From positions 1-39,102 of the forward strand of contig JADKEV010000045.1 of the NCBI GenBank assembly GCA_016717855.1: DNA of 39,102 nt. The letters are read 5' to 3'. This DNA is from Betaproteobacteria bacterium (GTDB lineage Bacteria > Pseudomonadota > Gammaproteobacteria > Burkholderiales > Casimicrobiaceae). The first letter of the stretch is position 1; the number at the start of each line of letters is the position of its first letter. The notes under the pieces are model-generated. The model was not told the origin of the DNA. It ran no database searches and worked only from the letters and a program-made list of their open reading frames with translations. The position numbers and the translations under genes are program-made. This document shows positions 9,782-18,539 of the stretch, one piece after another.

Positions 9782-11161
9782 TTGCGCATTGCCGCTTCCC
9801 TGACCGCTGCGTTGACCTTGCTGGCCGCCGCCAGCTGCAGCGTGCTGCCGACCATCGCCCCGGACATGGCGCAGCGCCCGTCCAGGCCGGTGCAGCTCGA
9901 GGGCGCGCGCGGGCCGCTGTCCGCGCAACAGAGCAATGCGATCCTGGGCCGGCTGCAAAGCCGGGGCGTGGACACCAACATCTTCGAGCGCCATCTGGCA
10001 CTCGAGGAAGGACTGGCCGGCAATCCGCTGACGGTTGGCAACAAGGTGCTGCTGCTGCAGGACGGGCCGACCACCTTCCAGGCGATGTTCGCGGCCATCC
10101 GCGGCGCCAGGAACCACATCCACCTGGAAACCTACATCATCGAGGACGATGAAGTAGGCAGGAAATTCGCCGACGCGCTGATCGAAAAGCAGGCGCTGGG
10201 CGTGCAGGTGAACCTGATCTACGACAGCGTGGGGTCGCTGAACACGCCGAAGGAGTTCTTCAAGCGGCTCACCGACAGCGGGGTCAAGGTGCTGGAGTTC
10301 AACCCCGTCAACCCGCTGACGGCGAAGAAGGGCTGGGAAGTGAACCAGCGCGACCACCGCAAGTTGCTGATCGTCGACGGCCAAACCGCGTTTCTGGGCG
10401 GCATCAACATCAGCAGCGTGTACTCGGGAGGCTCGTTCAGCGGGTCGTCGAAGCGGCGGCCGGACGGCGGTCCGCCGTGGCGCGATACCCATTTGCAGGT
10501 CGAGGGTCCGGTGGTCGCCGATTTCCAGAAGCTCTTCCTGGCCACGTGGGACAAGCAGAAGGGCGATTCCGTGGACCGCCGGACCGCCTTCCCCGCGCTC
10601 GCGAACAGAGGCAGGGAGGTGGTGCGCGCCATCGGCAGTTCGCCCGATGAAGCGTATAGCCAGATCTACGCAACGCTGGTTTCCGCCATCGGCAGCGCCG
10701 AGACCAGCGTGCGCCTGACCAATGCCTATTTCGTCCCCGATCCGCAGTTGCTCGCCTCGCTGAAAGACGCGGCGCGGCGCGGTGTCGACGTTCAGATCAT
10801 CCTGCCCAGCAATACCGATTTCTGGCTGGTCTTCCACGCCGGGCGTTCCTATTACGCCGAATTGTTGCGCGGCGGCGTGAAGATATACGAACGGCGCGAC
10901 GCGTTGCTGCATGCCAAGACCGCGCTGATCGACGGCGTGTGGTCGACCATCGGGTCGACCAATCTCGACTGGCGCAGCTTCCTGCACAACGACGAGGTCA
11001 ATGCGGTGATCCTGGGTCCGGAGTTCGGCGCGCAAATGCAGGCCATGTTCGACGCCGACCTCGCCGCGTCCGAGGCGATCACGCTGGAAAAGTGGGCGCA
11101 ACGCCCGCTGGGCGATCGCGTCAAGGAAATCGCCGCGCGAATGTGGGAATACTGGCTGTAG
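9782..11161 (+). CDS. Phospholipase D-like / cardiolipin synthase family protein, probable lipoprotein
   Basis: Two HKD phosphodiesterase motifs identify the PLD superfamily: HRKLLIVD in the first half and HAKTALID followed by GSTNLDWRS in the second. This is the bacterial cardiolipin synthase (ClsA/ClsC-like) layout, transferring phosphatidyl groups between lipids. The N-terminus RIAASLTAALTLLAAASC is a secretion signal ending in a lipobox-like cysteine. The start chosen is TTG 9782, 5 bases after TGAGGG, because it puts the signal at the N-terminus. The ATG at 9698 (487 residues) and GTG 9770 are in frame but bury the signal. Cardiolipin synthesis is the likely activity; a periplasmic nuclease or other phosphodiesterase is the alternative. 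Confidence 0.87.
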   Translation: MRIAASLTAALTLLAAASCSVLPTIAPDMAQRPSRPVQLEGARGPLSAQQSNAILGRLQSRGVDTNIFERHLALEEGLAGNPLTVGNKVLLLQDGPTTFQAMFAAIRGARNHIHLETYIIEDDEVGRKFADALIEKQALGVQVNLIYDSVGSLNTPKEFFKRLTDSGVKVLEFNPVNPLTAKKGWEVNQRDHRKLLIVDGQTAFLGGINISSVYSGGSFSGSSKRRPDGGPPWRDTHLQVEGPVVADFQKLFLATWDKQKGDSVDRRTAFPALANRGREVVRAIGSSPDEAYSQIYATLVSAIGSAETSVRLTNAYFVPDPQLLASLKDAARRGVDVQIILPSNTDFWLVFHAGRSYYAELLRGGVKIYERRDALLHAKTALIDGVWSTIGSTNLDWRSFLHNDEVNAVILGPEFGAQMQAMFDADLAASEAITLEKWAQRPLGDRVKEIAARMWEYWL

Positions 11162-11251
11162 AGCCCGCCATCCGGGCAATTTCGGGACGGGAGCTTGTAG
11201 CATTGCGGGCAAGGCCCCATCTACTAATGATATGCAGCAAAAAGGAATCGA

Positions 11252-12181
11252 ATGATAGTCAGGCAACGATCAGGTGGTTCGCGGGCGCTGCGGGCGGTAG
11301 CCTGCTGCGCGGCATTGCTATGGATGGGAATCGGTGCCGCGCAGGCCGCCGGCGCCGAGTCGAATGCGGGCCCGTCCGCGGCGCTTGGCGCCAGGTACGC
11401 GCTGCTCAAGGACGGCCTCGGCCACAACCAGTTCAACCGGCCGCTGCACCTCGAATCGAGCGAGGGCAAGAATGGGGTCCGGGGGGAAATATTCGCGCTG
11501 GTCAGTTACCCGTTCGCCACCGCCGGCGCCGCGTTGAACACGCCGGCGCAGTGGTGCGACGTCCTGATCCTGCATCTGAACACCAAGCATTGCCGCCCGT
11601 CGGCCGACGCCCAGGGCGCCGGCCTGCAACTTTTCATCGGCAAGAAATTCGACCAGCCGGTGGACGATGCGTACAAGCTGGACTTCGACTACCGGGTGGC
11701 CGCGCGGACCACGGACTTCCTGCAGGTGAAGCTCAGCGCGAACGAAGGCCCGCTGGGCACCAGCGACTACCGAATCGTCCTCGAGGCGACGCCGGCCGAA
11801 GAGGGCAAGACGTTCATCCGCCTCGCCTATTCGTACTCCTATGGCCTGCTGGGCCAGCTGGCGATGCAGACCTATCTGGGTACCGTGGGACGCAGCAAGG
11901 TGGGGTTCACGCAGGTCGATGCCGGCGCCGACAGCCCGCCGCGGTCCGTCGGCGGCATGCGCGGGCTGGTCGAGCGCAACACGATGCGCTACTACCTCGC
12001 CATCGAATCCTATCTTGGCGCCCTCTCGGCGGCGCCCAGGGCGCGCGTGGAAAAGAGCCTGCGCGACTGGTTCGCGGCGACCGAAGCGTACCCGCGGCAG
12101 TTGCATGAAATGGAGCAGAGCGATTATCTCGCGATGAAGCGCAAGGAATACTCGCGGCAGCTGGCCGCGGTCGTCAACTAA
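11252..12181 (+). CDS. Secreted protein of unknown function
   Basis: A 309-residue protein with a clear Sec signal (about residues 10-33: VACCAALLWMGIGAAQAAGA). The ATG is preceded by AAAGGAAT at good spacing. The mature part is a mixed alpha/beta region with LHLESSEG, GEIFALVSYPF, LQLFIGKKFDQP and DYRIVLEATP, and a helical C-terminus rich in charged residues. It has two cysteines (WCDVL and KHC) that could form a disulfide. The pattern of long amphipathic strands resembles a lipid- or hydrophobic-ligand-binding periplasmic fold, but no family is recognised. It lies 90 bases after the PLD-like gene and could share its transcript. Confidence 0.8.
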   Translation: MIVRQRSGGSRALRAVACCAALLWMGIGAAQAAGAESNAGPSAALGARYALLKDGLGHNQFNRPLHLESSEGKNGVRGEIFALVSYPFATAGAALNTPAQWCDVLILHLNTKHCRPSADAQGAGLQLFIGKKFDQPVDDAYKLDFDYRVAARTTDFLQVKLSANEGPLGTSDYRIVLEATPAEEGKTFIRLAYSYSYGLLGQLAMQTYLGTVGRSKVGFTQVDAGADSPPRSVGGMRGLVERNTMRYYLAIESYLGALSAAPRARVEKSLRDWFAATEAYPRQLHEMEQSDYLAMKRKEYSRQLAAVVN

Positions 12182-12233
12182 GGACTACCAGGCCGGGCAA
12201 CAGCGCGCGGTCTGGCGCCGGCGTTGATACCTT

Positions 12234-12248
12234 GGCGCGCGGCGCGCC
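12234..12248. terminator. GC-rich hairpin between converging genes
   Basis: GGCGCG and CGCGCC flank a CGG loop in the short gap between the secreted-protein gene (+) and livF (-), just before the livF stop. It could act as a bidirectional transcription stop. No T-run follows, so it is only a weak candidate for an intrinsic terminator. Confidence 0.3.
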
Positions 12249-12252
12249 GCAG

Positions 12253-12957
12253 TCAGTGCGCGCCGCCCAGGTACAGCTGCGCCATCCGGTCATCGGCCAG
12301 CAGGCCGGCCGCGGGACCGGCCAGCACGACGCGGCCCTGGTCGAGGATGCAGCCGCGGTCGCTGATCGCCAGCGCCTGCCGGGCGCGCTGCTCGACCATC
12401 AGCACGGCCACGCCCTGCGCCGGCAACTGGAGCACCAGATCGAACACCTGCCGGACCAGTGCCGGGGCGAGCGCGGCGGTGGGTTCGTCGAGCACCACCA
12501 GCCTTGGCCCGGTCAGCAGCGCGCGGGCGAATGCCAGCATCTGCCGCTCGCCGCCGGACAATGTTGCCGCGCGCTGGCGCAAGCGCTGCTTTAACGCAGG
12601 GAACGCATCGAGCTGCGCGGCAATTCGTGCCGCGGCGTCGCGGACGTTGGGCACGACCTTGAGGTTCTCCAGCACCGTCAGTGACGGAAACACGTTGGCC
12701 ACCTGCGGCACATACGCGAGGCCCGCGGCGATCCGGTCCTCGACCTGCTGCCCGGCCAGGTCGCGCCCGTCGAAGGCGATGCGGCCTGACACCTTCGGCA
12801 ACAGGCCGATGACCGCCTTCGCCAGCGTCGACTTGCCCGCGCCGTTGGTGCCGGCGATGGTCACGATCTCGCGCTCGCCCACCTCCAGCGCCACCCCGTG
12901 CAGGATATCGGCGCCGCCATAGCCGCCGCGCACATCGCTGATCTCGAGCAGCATCAT
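12253..12957 (-). CDS. livF: Branched-chain amino acid-type ABC transporter ATP-binding protein
   Basis: A 234-residue ATPase of the HAA family. It has Walker A GTNGAGKST (about residues 36-44), signature LSGGERQ and Walker B LVVLDEPTAAL, and a short C-terminus typical of LivF. It pairs with LivG to drive the LivHM permease. The product starts MMLLEISDVRGGYGG; either methionine could serve. The gap to livG holds two copies of a palindromic repeat and no convincing Shine-Dalgarno sequence, so its translation may be weaker than that of its neighbours. The substrate of the system need not be leucine; related transporters carry amides, urea or aromatic compounds. Confidence 0.94.
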   Translation of the reverse strand: MMLLEISDVRGGYGGADILHGVALEVGEREIVTIAGTNGAGKSTLAKAVIGLLPKVSGRIAFDGRDLAGQQVEDRIAAGLAYVPQVANVFPSLTVLENLKVVPNVRDAAARIAAQLDAFPALKQRLRQRAATLSGGERQMLAFARALLTGPRLVVLDEPTAALAPALVRQVFDLVLQLPAQGVAVLMVEQRARQALAISDRGCILDQGRVVLAGPAAGLLADDRMAQLYLGGAH

Positions 12958-12961
12958 CCGG

Positions 12962-13015
12962 AATTGGGGTGTGACCCCGATTGAGTCAAATTGGGGTCAG
13001 ACCCCGACTGAGTCA
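12962..13015. repeat. 27-bp tandem repeat with palindromic core
   Basis: Two adjacent copies (12962-12988 and 12989-13015) differ at only three bases. Each carries a palindromic core, GGGGTGTGACCCC in the first and GGGGTCAGACCCC in the second, then GATTGAGTCA or GACTGAGTCA. The second copy ends one base before the livG stop codon, and the first ends four bases before livF on its coding side. Together they fill nearly the whole livG-livF gap. Confidence 0.85.
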
Positions 13016-13783
13016 TCAGATCACTCCGCCCATGTAGGCTTCGAGGACGCGCGGTTCGGCGAGCACGGCGGCGGGCTCGCCGTCGGCGATGACGCGGCCC
13101 TGGTCCATCACGTACAAGTGCTGGACCAGCGCCTTCAGCGCCTCGAGGTGATGCTCGATGATCACGAACGCGATGCCGTGCGTGGCGTTGAGCTCGCGGA
13201 TCCGGTTGGAGATCTCCTCGACCAGCACCGGGTTGACGCCGGCAAACGGCTCGTCGAGCAGGATGCAGCGGGGCTCGGTCATCAGCATCCGGCCCAGCTC
13301 GAGCAGCTTCTTCTGGCCGCCCGAGAGCGTGCCCGCGGGCTTGTCCGCCACCGCCCGCAGGTTCAGGAAGTCGATCCAGCCGTCAGCGCGTTCGACCAGC
13401 CTCGTCTCCTCGCGCCGCACGCGCCCCCAGCCGATGAACACCGAGCGCAGCGTCTCGCCGTATTCGCGGCGCGCGGCGACCAGGAAATTTTCGCGGACGG
13501 TCAGGTGCGCGAACTCGCGCGGCACCTGGAATGTGCGGCCGAGGCCGAGCCGCGCGCGGCGCAACGGCGGCATGCCGACGATGTCCGCGTCCGCGAAGCT
13601 GACGCGCCCGCTGTCCGCATCGAGCTGGCCGCTGACCACCGCGAACAGCGTGCTCTTGCCCGCGCCGTTGGTGCCGACGATGCCGGTCAGCCCGCGCTCG
13701 GGCACCGCGAACGAAACGTTGTCGAGCACCCGGAAGCCGTCGAAGCTCTTGTGCACGCCGGTTGCTGCGAGCAGCGCGCTCAT
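13016..13783 (-). CDS. livG: Branched-chain amino acid-type ABC transporter ATP-binding protein
   Basis: A 255-residue ATPase: Walker A GTNGAGKST, signature LSGGQKK and Walker B CILLDEPFAGVNP. The last includes the asparagine-proline typical of LivG, and IAFVIIEHHLE follows. The start is the ATG at 13783, overlapping the livM stop codon. The frame stays open much further upstream (to 15151), but that region is the permease genes in other frames. It couples ATP hydrolysis to LivHM in the inner membrane. Confidence 0.94.
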   Translation of the reverse strand: MSALLAATGVHKSFDGFRVLDNVSFAVPERGLTGIVGTNGAGKSTLFAVVSGQLDADSGRVSFADADIVGMPPLRRARLGLGRTFQVPREFAHLTVRENFLVAARREYGETLRSVFIGWGRVRREETRLVERADGWIDFLNLRAVADKPAGTLSGGQKKLLELGRMLMTEPRCILLDEPFAGVNPVLVEEISNRIRELNATHGIAFVIIEHHLEALKALVQHLYVMDQGRVIADGEPAAVLAEPRVLEAYMGGVI

Positions 13784-14661
13784 TGCCGCCTCCCCATCAT
13801 CCCCTGCGGGCGATAGATGGTGAACAGGATCAGCGCGAGCCCGACCAGCGCCAGCCGCACGCTTGCCATCTGCACTTCGGAGACGCCGGGAATCCAGTCG
13901 CGCGCGAACCGCGAGCCCTCGAGGAACACCATCAGGATCAGGCTGCCCACCGCGGCGCCCGAGGTGCGGCCGGTGCCGCCGATGATCATCGCGATCCACA
14001 CGTAGAACGTCACCAGCGGCAGGAACTGGTCCGGCGACAGGTAGGTGATGAAGTGCGCGTAGAAGGCGCCGGCCAGCCCCGCGAGGCCCGAGCCCAGCAT
14101 GAACACCTGCACCTTGAGCCGGCGCGGGTCCTTGCCGATCGCCTCGACCGCGACCTCGTCGTCGCGGATCGCCTGGATCAGTCGCCCGTACGGGCTGCGC
14201 ACCAGGTGCAGCATCACGGCGATCGCCGCCAGATTGCACAGGACGAGCACGGCGAGCGTGGCCAGTTCGGCGTACTCGCCGATGCCCAGCGTCTGGAAGA
14301 TCCGCGGAATGCCGGGCAGCCCCTGGACGCCGTTGGTCAGCCACCGCTCCTGCTGGATGACGAGCCGGACGACTTCGGAGAAGCCCAGCGTGACCACGGC
14401 CAGGTAGTCGTCGGAGAGGCGCAGCGACAGCAAGCCGATCGGGTATGCGAGCAGGCCCGCGGCGACCATCGCGACAACGAACGCCGGCGCCAGCGACCAG
14501 CCGGCCAGCGTCAGCAGCGCGGCGGTGTAGGCGCCGATGGCGAAGAACGCGACGACGCCGAAATTGATCAGCCCCGTGTACCCGTACTGCAGATTGAGGC
14601 CGATGGTGAGCAACATGTAGATCAGCGCGACGATGCCGACGGCGACGAGATAGGCGGTCAT
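13780..14661 (-). CDS. livM: Branched-chain amino acid-type ABC transporter permease
   Basis: A 293-residue integral membrane protein of the LivM family. It has multiple hydrophobic helices, the NLQYGYTGLINFGVVAF block near the N-terminus, and the cytoplasmic coupling motif region SPYGRLIQAIRDDEVAVEAIG. Its stop overlaps the livG start, and its start is 3 bases from the livH stop, so the genes form one translationally coupled unit. It forms the transmembrane channel with LivH. Confidence 0.93.
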   Translation of the reverse strand: MTAYLVAVGIVALIYMLLTIGLNLQYGYTGLINFGVVAFFAIGAYTAALLTLAGWSLAPAFVVAMVAAGLLAYPIGLLSLRLSDDYLAVVTLGFSEVVRLVIQQERWLTNGVQGLPGIPRIFQTLGIGEYAELATLAVLVLCNLAAIAVMLHLVRSPYGRLIQAIRDDEVAVEAIGKDPRRLKVQVFMLGSGLAGLAGAFYAHFITYLSPDQFLPLVTFYVWIAMIIGGTGRTSGAAVGSLILMVFLEGSRFARDWIPGVSEVQMASVRLALVGLALILFTIYRPQGMMGRRQ

Positions 14662-14664
14662 GGT

Positions 14665-15540
14665 CTACCTCGCGGCGATCGCCTTGCCGAACAGCCCGCG
14701 CGGGCGCAGCAGCAGCACCAGCAGCAACAGCGCGAACGCCACGGCGATCTTGTACGACGGGCCCACGAAGGGGACCGAGAGTTCCGAGGCGATGCCGAGC
14801 AGCACGCCGCCGGCGACCGCGCCCAACGGGCTCCCGATGCCGCCCAGGATCATCGCGGCGAACGCCGGGATCAGCAATTCCCACCCGAGCTCCGGACTGA
14901 CCACCGCCTTGATGCCGAACATCATCCCGCCCAGCGCGCACAGCGCGCCGACCACCGCCCATAGCGCGAGCAGCACGCGGCCCGAGCGGATGCCGCAGGC
15001 ACGCGCCAGGTCCGGGTTGTCGGCGATCGCGCGCATCTGCCGGCCGATGGGCGTGAGATGCAGCAGCGCGAAGAGCAGCGCCATCGCGATCAATGCGATC
15101 GCGGCGACGTAGAGGTCGGTGGGCAACAGGCGGACGCCGCCAAAGTTCCACGCGCGCACCAGCGGCATGTTGAAAGTCTGCTGGTCGTGGCCGACGAACA
15201 GCGTGAGCATCGAGCGCGAGAAGAACGCGACGCCGATCGCCGCGACCAGGCTCGCCACCGGCGGCCGCCCGCGCAGCGCGCGAAAGACCCAGAGATAGAA
15301 GACCACGGAAATCGCGGCGCCCGCGGCGATCGCGCCCAGGCCGGCGACGACGATCGAGGTCGCGCCCAGCGCCTGCACGCCGATCCCCGCGTACGCGGAC
15401 ACCGTCATGTAGTCGCCGGTCGCCGCGTTGGGAAAGCGGGCCACGCCCATCACCAGCGTCAGCGCCAGCGCCGGCAGCGCGATCAACAGCCCCTCGATGG
15501 TGCCGTTGATCAGCAGGTTGCAGAAGTCGACCAGGGTCAT
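14665..15540 (-). CDS. livH: Branched-chain amino acid-type ABC transporter permease
   Basis: A 291-residue membrane protein of the LivH family. The N-terminal helix LLINGTIEGLLIALPALALT is followed by FPNAATGDYMTVSAY. The conserved loop TPIGRQMRAIADNPDLARACGI corresponds to the ATPase coupling helix. It lies 48 bases downstream of livK on the same strand. The partner permease is LivM. Confidence 0.93.
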   Translation of the reverse strand: MTLVDFCNLLINGTIEGLLIALPALALTLVMGVARFPNAATGDYMTVSAYAGIGVQALGATSIVVAGLGAIAAGAAISVVFYLWVFRALRGRPPVASLVAAIGVAFFSRSMLTLFVGHDQQTFNMPLVRAWNFGGVRLLPTDLYVAAIALIAMALLFALLHLTPIGRQMRAIADNPDLARACGIRSGRVLLALWAVVGALCALGGMMFGIKAVVSPELGWELLIPAFAAMILGGIGSPLGAVAGGVLLGIASELSVPFVGPSYKIAVAFALLLLVLLLRPRGLFGKAIAAR

Positions 15541-15588
15541 GGCAACGACGCGGCGGAAGCGCGCGTCAAACGCCGCGCCCCGGCGACA

Positions 15589-16815
15589 TCAGATCGAGAC
15601 GACGTCGCGGCGGACCAGCTGGCCTTTTTCGATCACGAACACGCCGAAATCCGGCGTCACGTCGCCGTACTGGTCGAAGTCGAGCTTGCTCGACGCGCCT
15701 TCGTAGTTGACCTTCTTCTTCTCCGCCAGCAGTTTCCTGCCCTCGGCAAACGAATAGACCTTGGTGCCCTCGGGATTGGAGACCTCGCGGATCTTCGCGT
15801 TCACCTGCGCCACCGTCGCGTTGGGACCGGCGGCTTCCATCGCCAGGGCCAGGCAGACGACCATGTCGTACGTCATGCAGGCGTAGACGTTGCTGGAGAC
15901 GGGCTTGCCCATCGCCTTCATGTATGCCGCGTCGAGCGCCTTGTACGACGCCGCGTTTTCGTTCGACACGCTGTCGACCGAGATCACGCCCTCGACGGCT
16001 TCGTTGCCCAGCGCCTTGATCAGGTCCGGATTCGCCGCCCAGCCGGGGAGGATCCATTTGACGTCCTGCCCGGACTGGTACCACTCGCGCAGGATGATCG
16101 TCGAATCGGGCACGTAGGAACCGGTGACGATCACGTCGGGCTTGGCGGCCAGGATCTGCTGCAGTTCGGTGCGGTAGCTCGGACGGTTCGGCTCGTAGAC
16201 GACGCTGGCGACGACCTTGCCGCCCTTCTTTTCCCACGCCTTCTTGAACCCCTCGGCATTGCCGATGCCCGACGCATTGTTGAAGGCCATCGTCGCCGGT
16301 TTCTTCCAGCCGCGCTTTTCGGCGATCACCGCGAACGCGGCGCCGAAGCGATCGTTGGTGGCCTGGAAACGCCACACCAGATCCTTGGTGTCCTGCGTGG
16401 AGATCGCGGGCGCGCCCGAGGTGTTCATCTGGATGACGCCCGCGGCGTCGGTGAGCGGCATCACGGCCAGCGTCACGCCCGAGGACCATGTGCCGAGAAG
16501 TACCTGCACCTTGTTGACTTCGATCAATTTCTTCGCGGCAAGCACGGCGGCATCGGGCTTGCTCTGGCCGTCTTCGCTGAACAGTTCGAGCTTCCTGCCG
16601 CCGGCGCCGCCGAGCGCATTGACCTCGGCGACGGCGAGCTCGATCGCCTTCTGCATCCCGCTGCCGTAGGGACCTCCGGCGCCGGTGACGGGACAGAGCG
16701 AGCCGAGCCGGAACGTGGCCGGCGCCTGCGCAAAGGCGAAGCCGGGCAGCGCCGAGGCGGCAGCAATGCCGGCGCCGGCTTTCAGGACATCGCGACGTGA
16801 AATGGGTTGTGTCAT
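15589..16815 (-). CDS. livK: Branched-chain amino acid-type ABC transporter substrate-binding protein
   Basis: A 408-residue periplasmic binding protein (Peripla_BP_6 family), first gene of the liv operon. The N-terminus has a twin-arginine-like signal, SRRDVLKAGAGIAAA ending around GFAFAQA, then FRLGSLCPVTGAGGPYGSGM typical of LivJ/LivK-type proteins. The middle LLGTWSSGVTLAVMPLTDAAG and GAPAISTQDTKDLVW fit ligand-pocket segments. Twin-arginine export is common for such proteins in this lineage. The ligand cannot be assigned; the neighbouring amidohydrolase hints at an amide, peptide or cyclic compound. Confidence 0.93.
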   Translation of the reverse strand: MTQPISRRDVLKAGAGIAAASALPGFAFAQAPATFRLGSLCPVTGAGGPYGSGMQKAIELAVAEVNALGGAGGRKLELFSEDGQSKPDAAVLAAKKLIEVNKVQVLLGTWSSGVTLAVMPLTDAAGVIQMNTSGAPAISTQDTKDLVWRFQATNDRFGAAFAVIAEKRGWKKPATMAFNNASGIGNAEGFKKAWEKKGGKVVASVVYEPNRPSYRTELQQILAAKPDVIVTGSYVPDSTIILREWYQSGQDVKWILPGWAANPDLIKALGNEAVEGVISVDSVSNENAASYKALDAAYMKAMGKPVSSNVYACMTYDMVVCLALAMEAAGPNATVAQVNAKIREVSNPEGTKVYSFAEGRKLLAEKKKVNYEGASSKLDFDQYGDVTPDFGVFVIEKGQLVRRDVVSI

Positions 16816-16895
16816 GGAGCCTCCCGGGCAGGTGGTGGTTGAGTCGGAGTGAAATGCAAGGTGAGAAAGGCGTCAATCGATGACCGTCGCTCAGC

Positions 16896-16926
16896 GTAGG
16901 ATGGGTGGAGCGAAGCGATACCCATC
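16896..16926 (+). repeat. GTAG-type REP hairpin, single copy
   Basis: A 31-base unit beginning GTAG, then GATGGGT, GGA, GCGAAGC, GAT and ACCCATC (GTAG shares its last G with the outer arm). The outer arms pair over seven bases and the centre is a GCGAAGC mini-hairpin. It lies between the amidohydrolase and livK, upstream of the liv operon. Confidence 0.9.
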
Positions 16927-16960
16927 AATCGTTGAACAACACTGAAAATTCGCGCGGCAA

Positions 16961-18211
16961 TCAGCCATTGACGCCCAATTCGTCCTTGTGGATTTTACCA
17001 GCCTTCATGATCAGCGGCAGGTAGCGGCCCTGTTCCTGCAGCAGTGTCAGGTCCTCCAGCGGATTGCCGTCGACGACGAGCAGGTCGGCGGTGGCGCCAG
17101 GGGCGATGACGCCGAGCTTGCCGGCCTGGCCAAGCAGCTCGGCATTGACCGCCGTGGCGCTGCGCAGGATTTCGGCCGCCGGCATCGCCGGCGTGCGCAG
17201 CGTGAACTCCAGCGACTGGTCGGCGTGCATCTCGCCCAGCAGATCGGTGCCGTAGCCGATCTTGACCCCGGCGGCGCGCGCGATCCGGATCGCGTCGACG
17301 CCCTGCCCGCGCACCAGCTCCAGCTTCGCCATCATCTGCTCGCTCCAGCCCAGGCGCGCCCCGTTGCGATACAGCGAATCGTACGTGGCCAGCGTCGGCA
17401 CCAGGAACGCGCCTTCCTGCGCCATCAACGCCGCGGTGCCGGCGTCGAGCAGGTTGCCGTGCTCGATTGAGCGGACGCCGCAGCGGATGGCGCGGCTGAT
17501 CGATTCCGGTGTATAGGCGTGCGCCATCACGTAGGTGCGCGCGGCCCGAGCTTCCTGGACGATCGCGGTCAGCTCCTCCTCGGAATATTGCGTGCCGTCG
17601 AGCGGATCGCTGGGCGACGCGATGCCGCCCCCCGCCATCACCTTGATGTGATGCGCGCCGTTCCTCAACTCCTCGCGCGCGGCGCGGCGCACCTCGCCCA
17701 CGCCGTCGGCAATGCTGCCCAGCATCCCGGCGGCGCCGCAGCAGATGCACGCGGAATTGCCCTGGAAGAACGCGGGGCGCGAGTCGCCGTGGCCGCCGGT
17801 CTGCGTGAGCGCGCGGCCGGCGATGAACAGCCGCGGCCCGATGAAGTGCCCGCGCTCGACCGCCTGCACCAATCCGGAATCGGCGCCGCCCGCGTCGCGC
17901 ACGGTGGTGAAGCCGCGCATCAGCATGCCGGCCAGGATGTCCTTCGCCTGCGCGGCGATCAGCGACTGCGGCAGCAGCGTGAGCTGGAAGAAGTTGGGGA
18001 TCGTCGCCGTCACATGCACGTGGCCGTCGATGAGTCCCGGCAGCAGCGTGCGCCCCGCGAGATCGACGCCGCGCGCGCCCTTGGCCGGGCCGGCGGCGAA
18101 CGCGACCCCGGCGATACGCTCGCCCTCGACGGTGACTGTCGCATGCGGGCGCAACTGGCCGGTTGCGCTGTCGAACAGGGTGGCGTTATGAAAGACGATG
18201 GGCGAGGGCAT
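16961..18211 (-). CDS. Metal-dependent amidohydrolase, imidazolonepropionase-like
   Basis: A 416-residue enzyme of the amidohydrolase superfamily (COG1228-like). Metal-site and family motifs run in order: LLPGLIDGHVHVT, HIKVMAGGGIASPSDP (carbamylated-lysine region), YVMAHAYTPESI, SIEHGNLLD and IGYGTDLLGEMHADQ. The start is the ATG at 18211 (MPSPIVFHNATLFD). The frame stays open to 18433, but that runs through a REP repeat and adds no recognisable sequence. There is no signal peptide, so it is cytoplasmic. It lies 145 bases upstream of livK in the same direction, so the transporter may import its substrate. The family includes imidazolonepropionase, prolidase-like and carboxypeptidase-like enzymes, so the precise substrate is unknown. 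Confidence 0.9.
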   Translation of the reverse strand: MPSPIVFHNATLFDSATGQLRPHATVTVEGERIAGVAFAAGPAKGARGVDLAGRTLLPGLIDGHVHVTATIPNFFQLTLLPQSLIAAQAKDILAGMLMRGFTTVRDAGGADSGLVQAVERGHFIGPRLFIAGRALTQTGGHGDSRPAFFQGNSACICCGAAGMLGSIADGVGEVRRAAREELRNGAHHIKVMAGGGIASPSDPLDGTQYSEEELTAIVQEARAARTYVMAHAYTPESISRAIRCGVRSIEHGNLLDAGTAALMAQEGAFLVPTLATYDSLYRNGARLGWSEQMMAKLELVRGQGVDAIRIARAAGVKIGYGTDLLGEMHADQSLEFTLRTPAMPAAEILRSATAVNAELLGQAGKLGVIAPGATADLLVVDGNPLEDLTLLQEQGRYLPLIMKAGKIHKDELGVNG

Positions 18212-18344
18212 GGGCGGAGAAGTCGTTTGAGTGGGCGGGAGATCGTTGCGTGTTCGCTGCGTCCGGACGGCAAGCAGCGCGAATCGCAATAATACGCGAA
18301 TGCGGCGGGCTGTACCTCTGTTGCAGAGTGACTTCGCGAACGCC

Positions 18345-18486
18345 GTAGGATGGGTGGAGCGCAGCGATACCCATCGTCCCAATCGGAGCATGGTCCTCCG
18401 GTGTTGCCCGGACGCCAATGCACGGCGTACCATCTGCTGCGAACCAATTCAACGAGATGGGTATCGCTGCGCTCCACCCATCCTAC
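18345..18486. repeat. Inverted pair of GTAG-type REP hairpins
   Basis: A forward unit (18345-18375) and a reverse-complement unit (18456-18486) flank an 80-base spacer. Both carry a GCGCAGC centre instead of GCGAAGC. They occupy the 328-base space between the divergent amidohydrolase and alpha/beta hydrolase genes. The rest of that space shows no gene. Confidence 0.9.
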
Positions 18487-18539
18487 GACATTGCACGAGA
18501 GTCCGCGCAATTGCACGAAACAACAATGGAGTTCCACTG

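Noticed and set aside
13016..15151. Apparent 711-residue LivG with a long N-terminal extension
   Set aside because: The extension is livM and livH read in the wrong frame; the ATG at 13783 overlaps the livM stop and gives normal LivG length.
18231..18539. 103-codon in-frame extension before the PcaD-like hydrolase
   Set aside because: It runs through both REP units and has no similarity; the ATG at 18540 has a ribosome site and a normal N-terminus.
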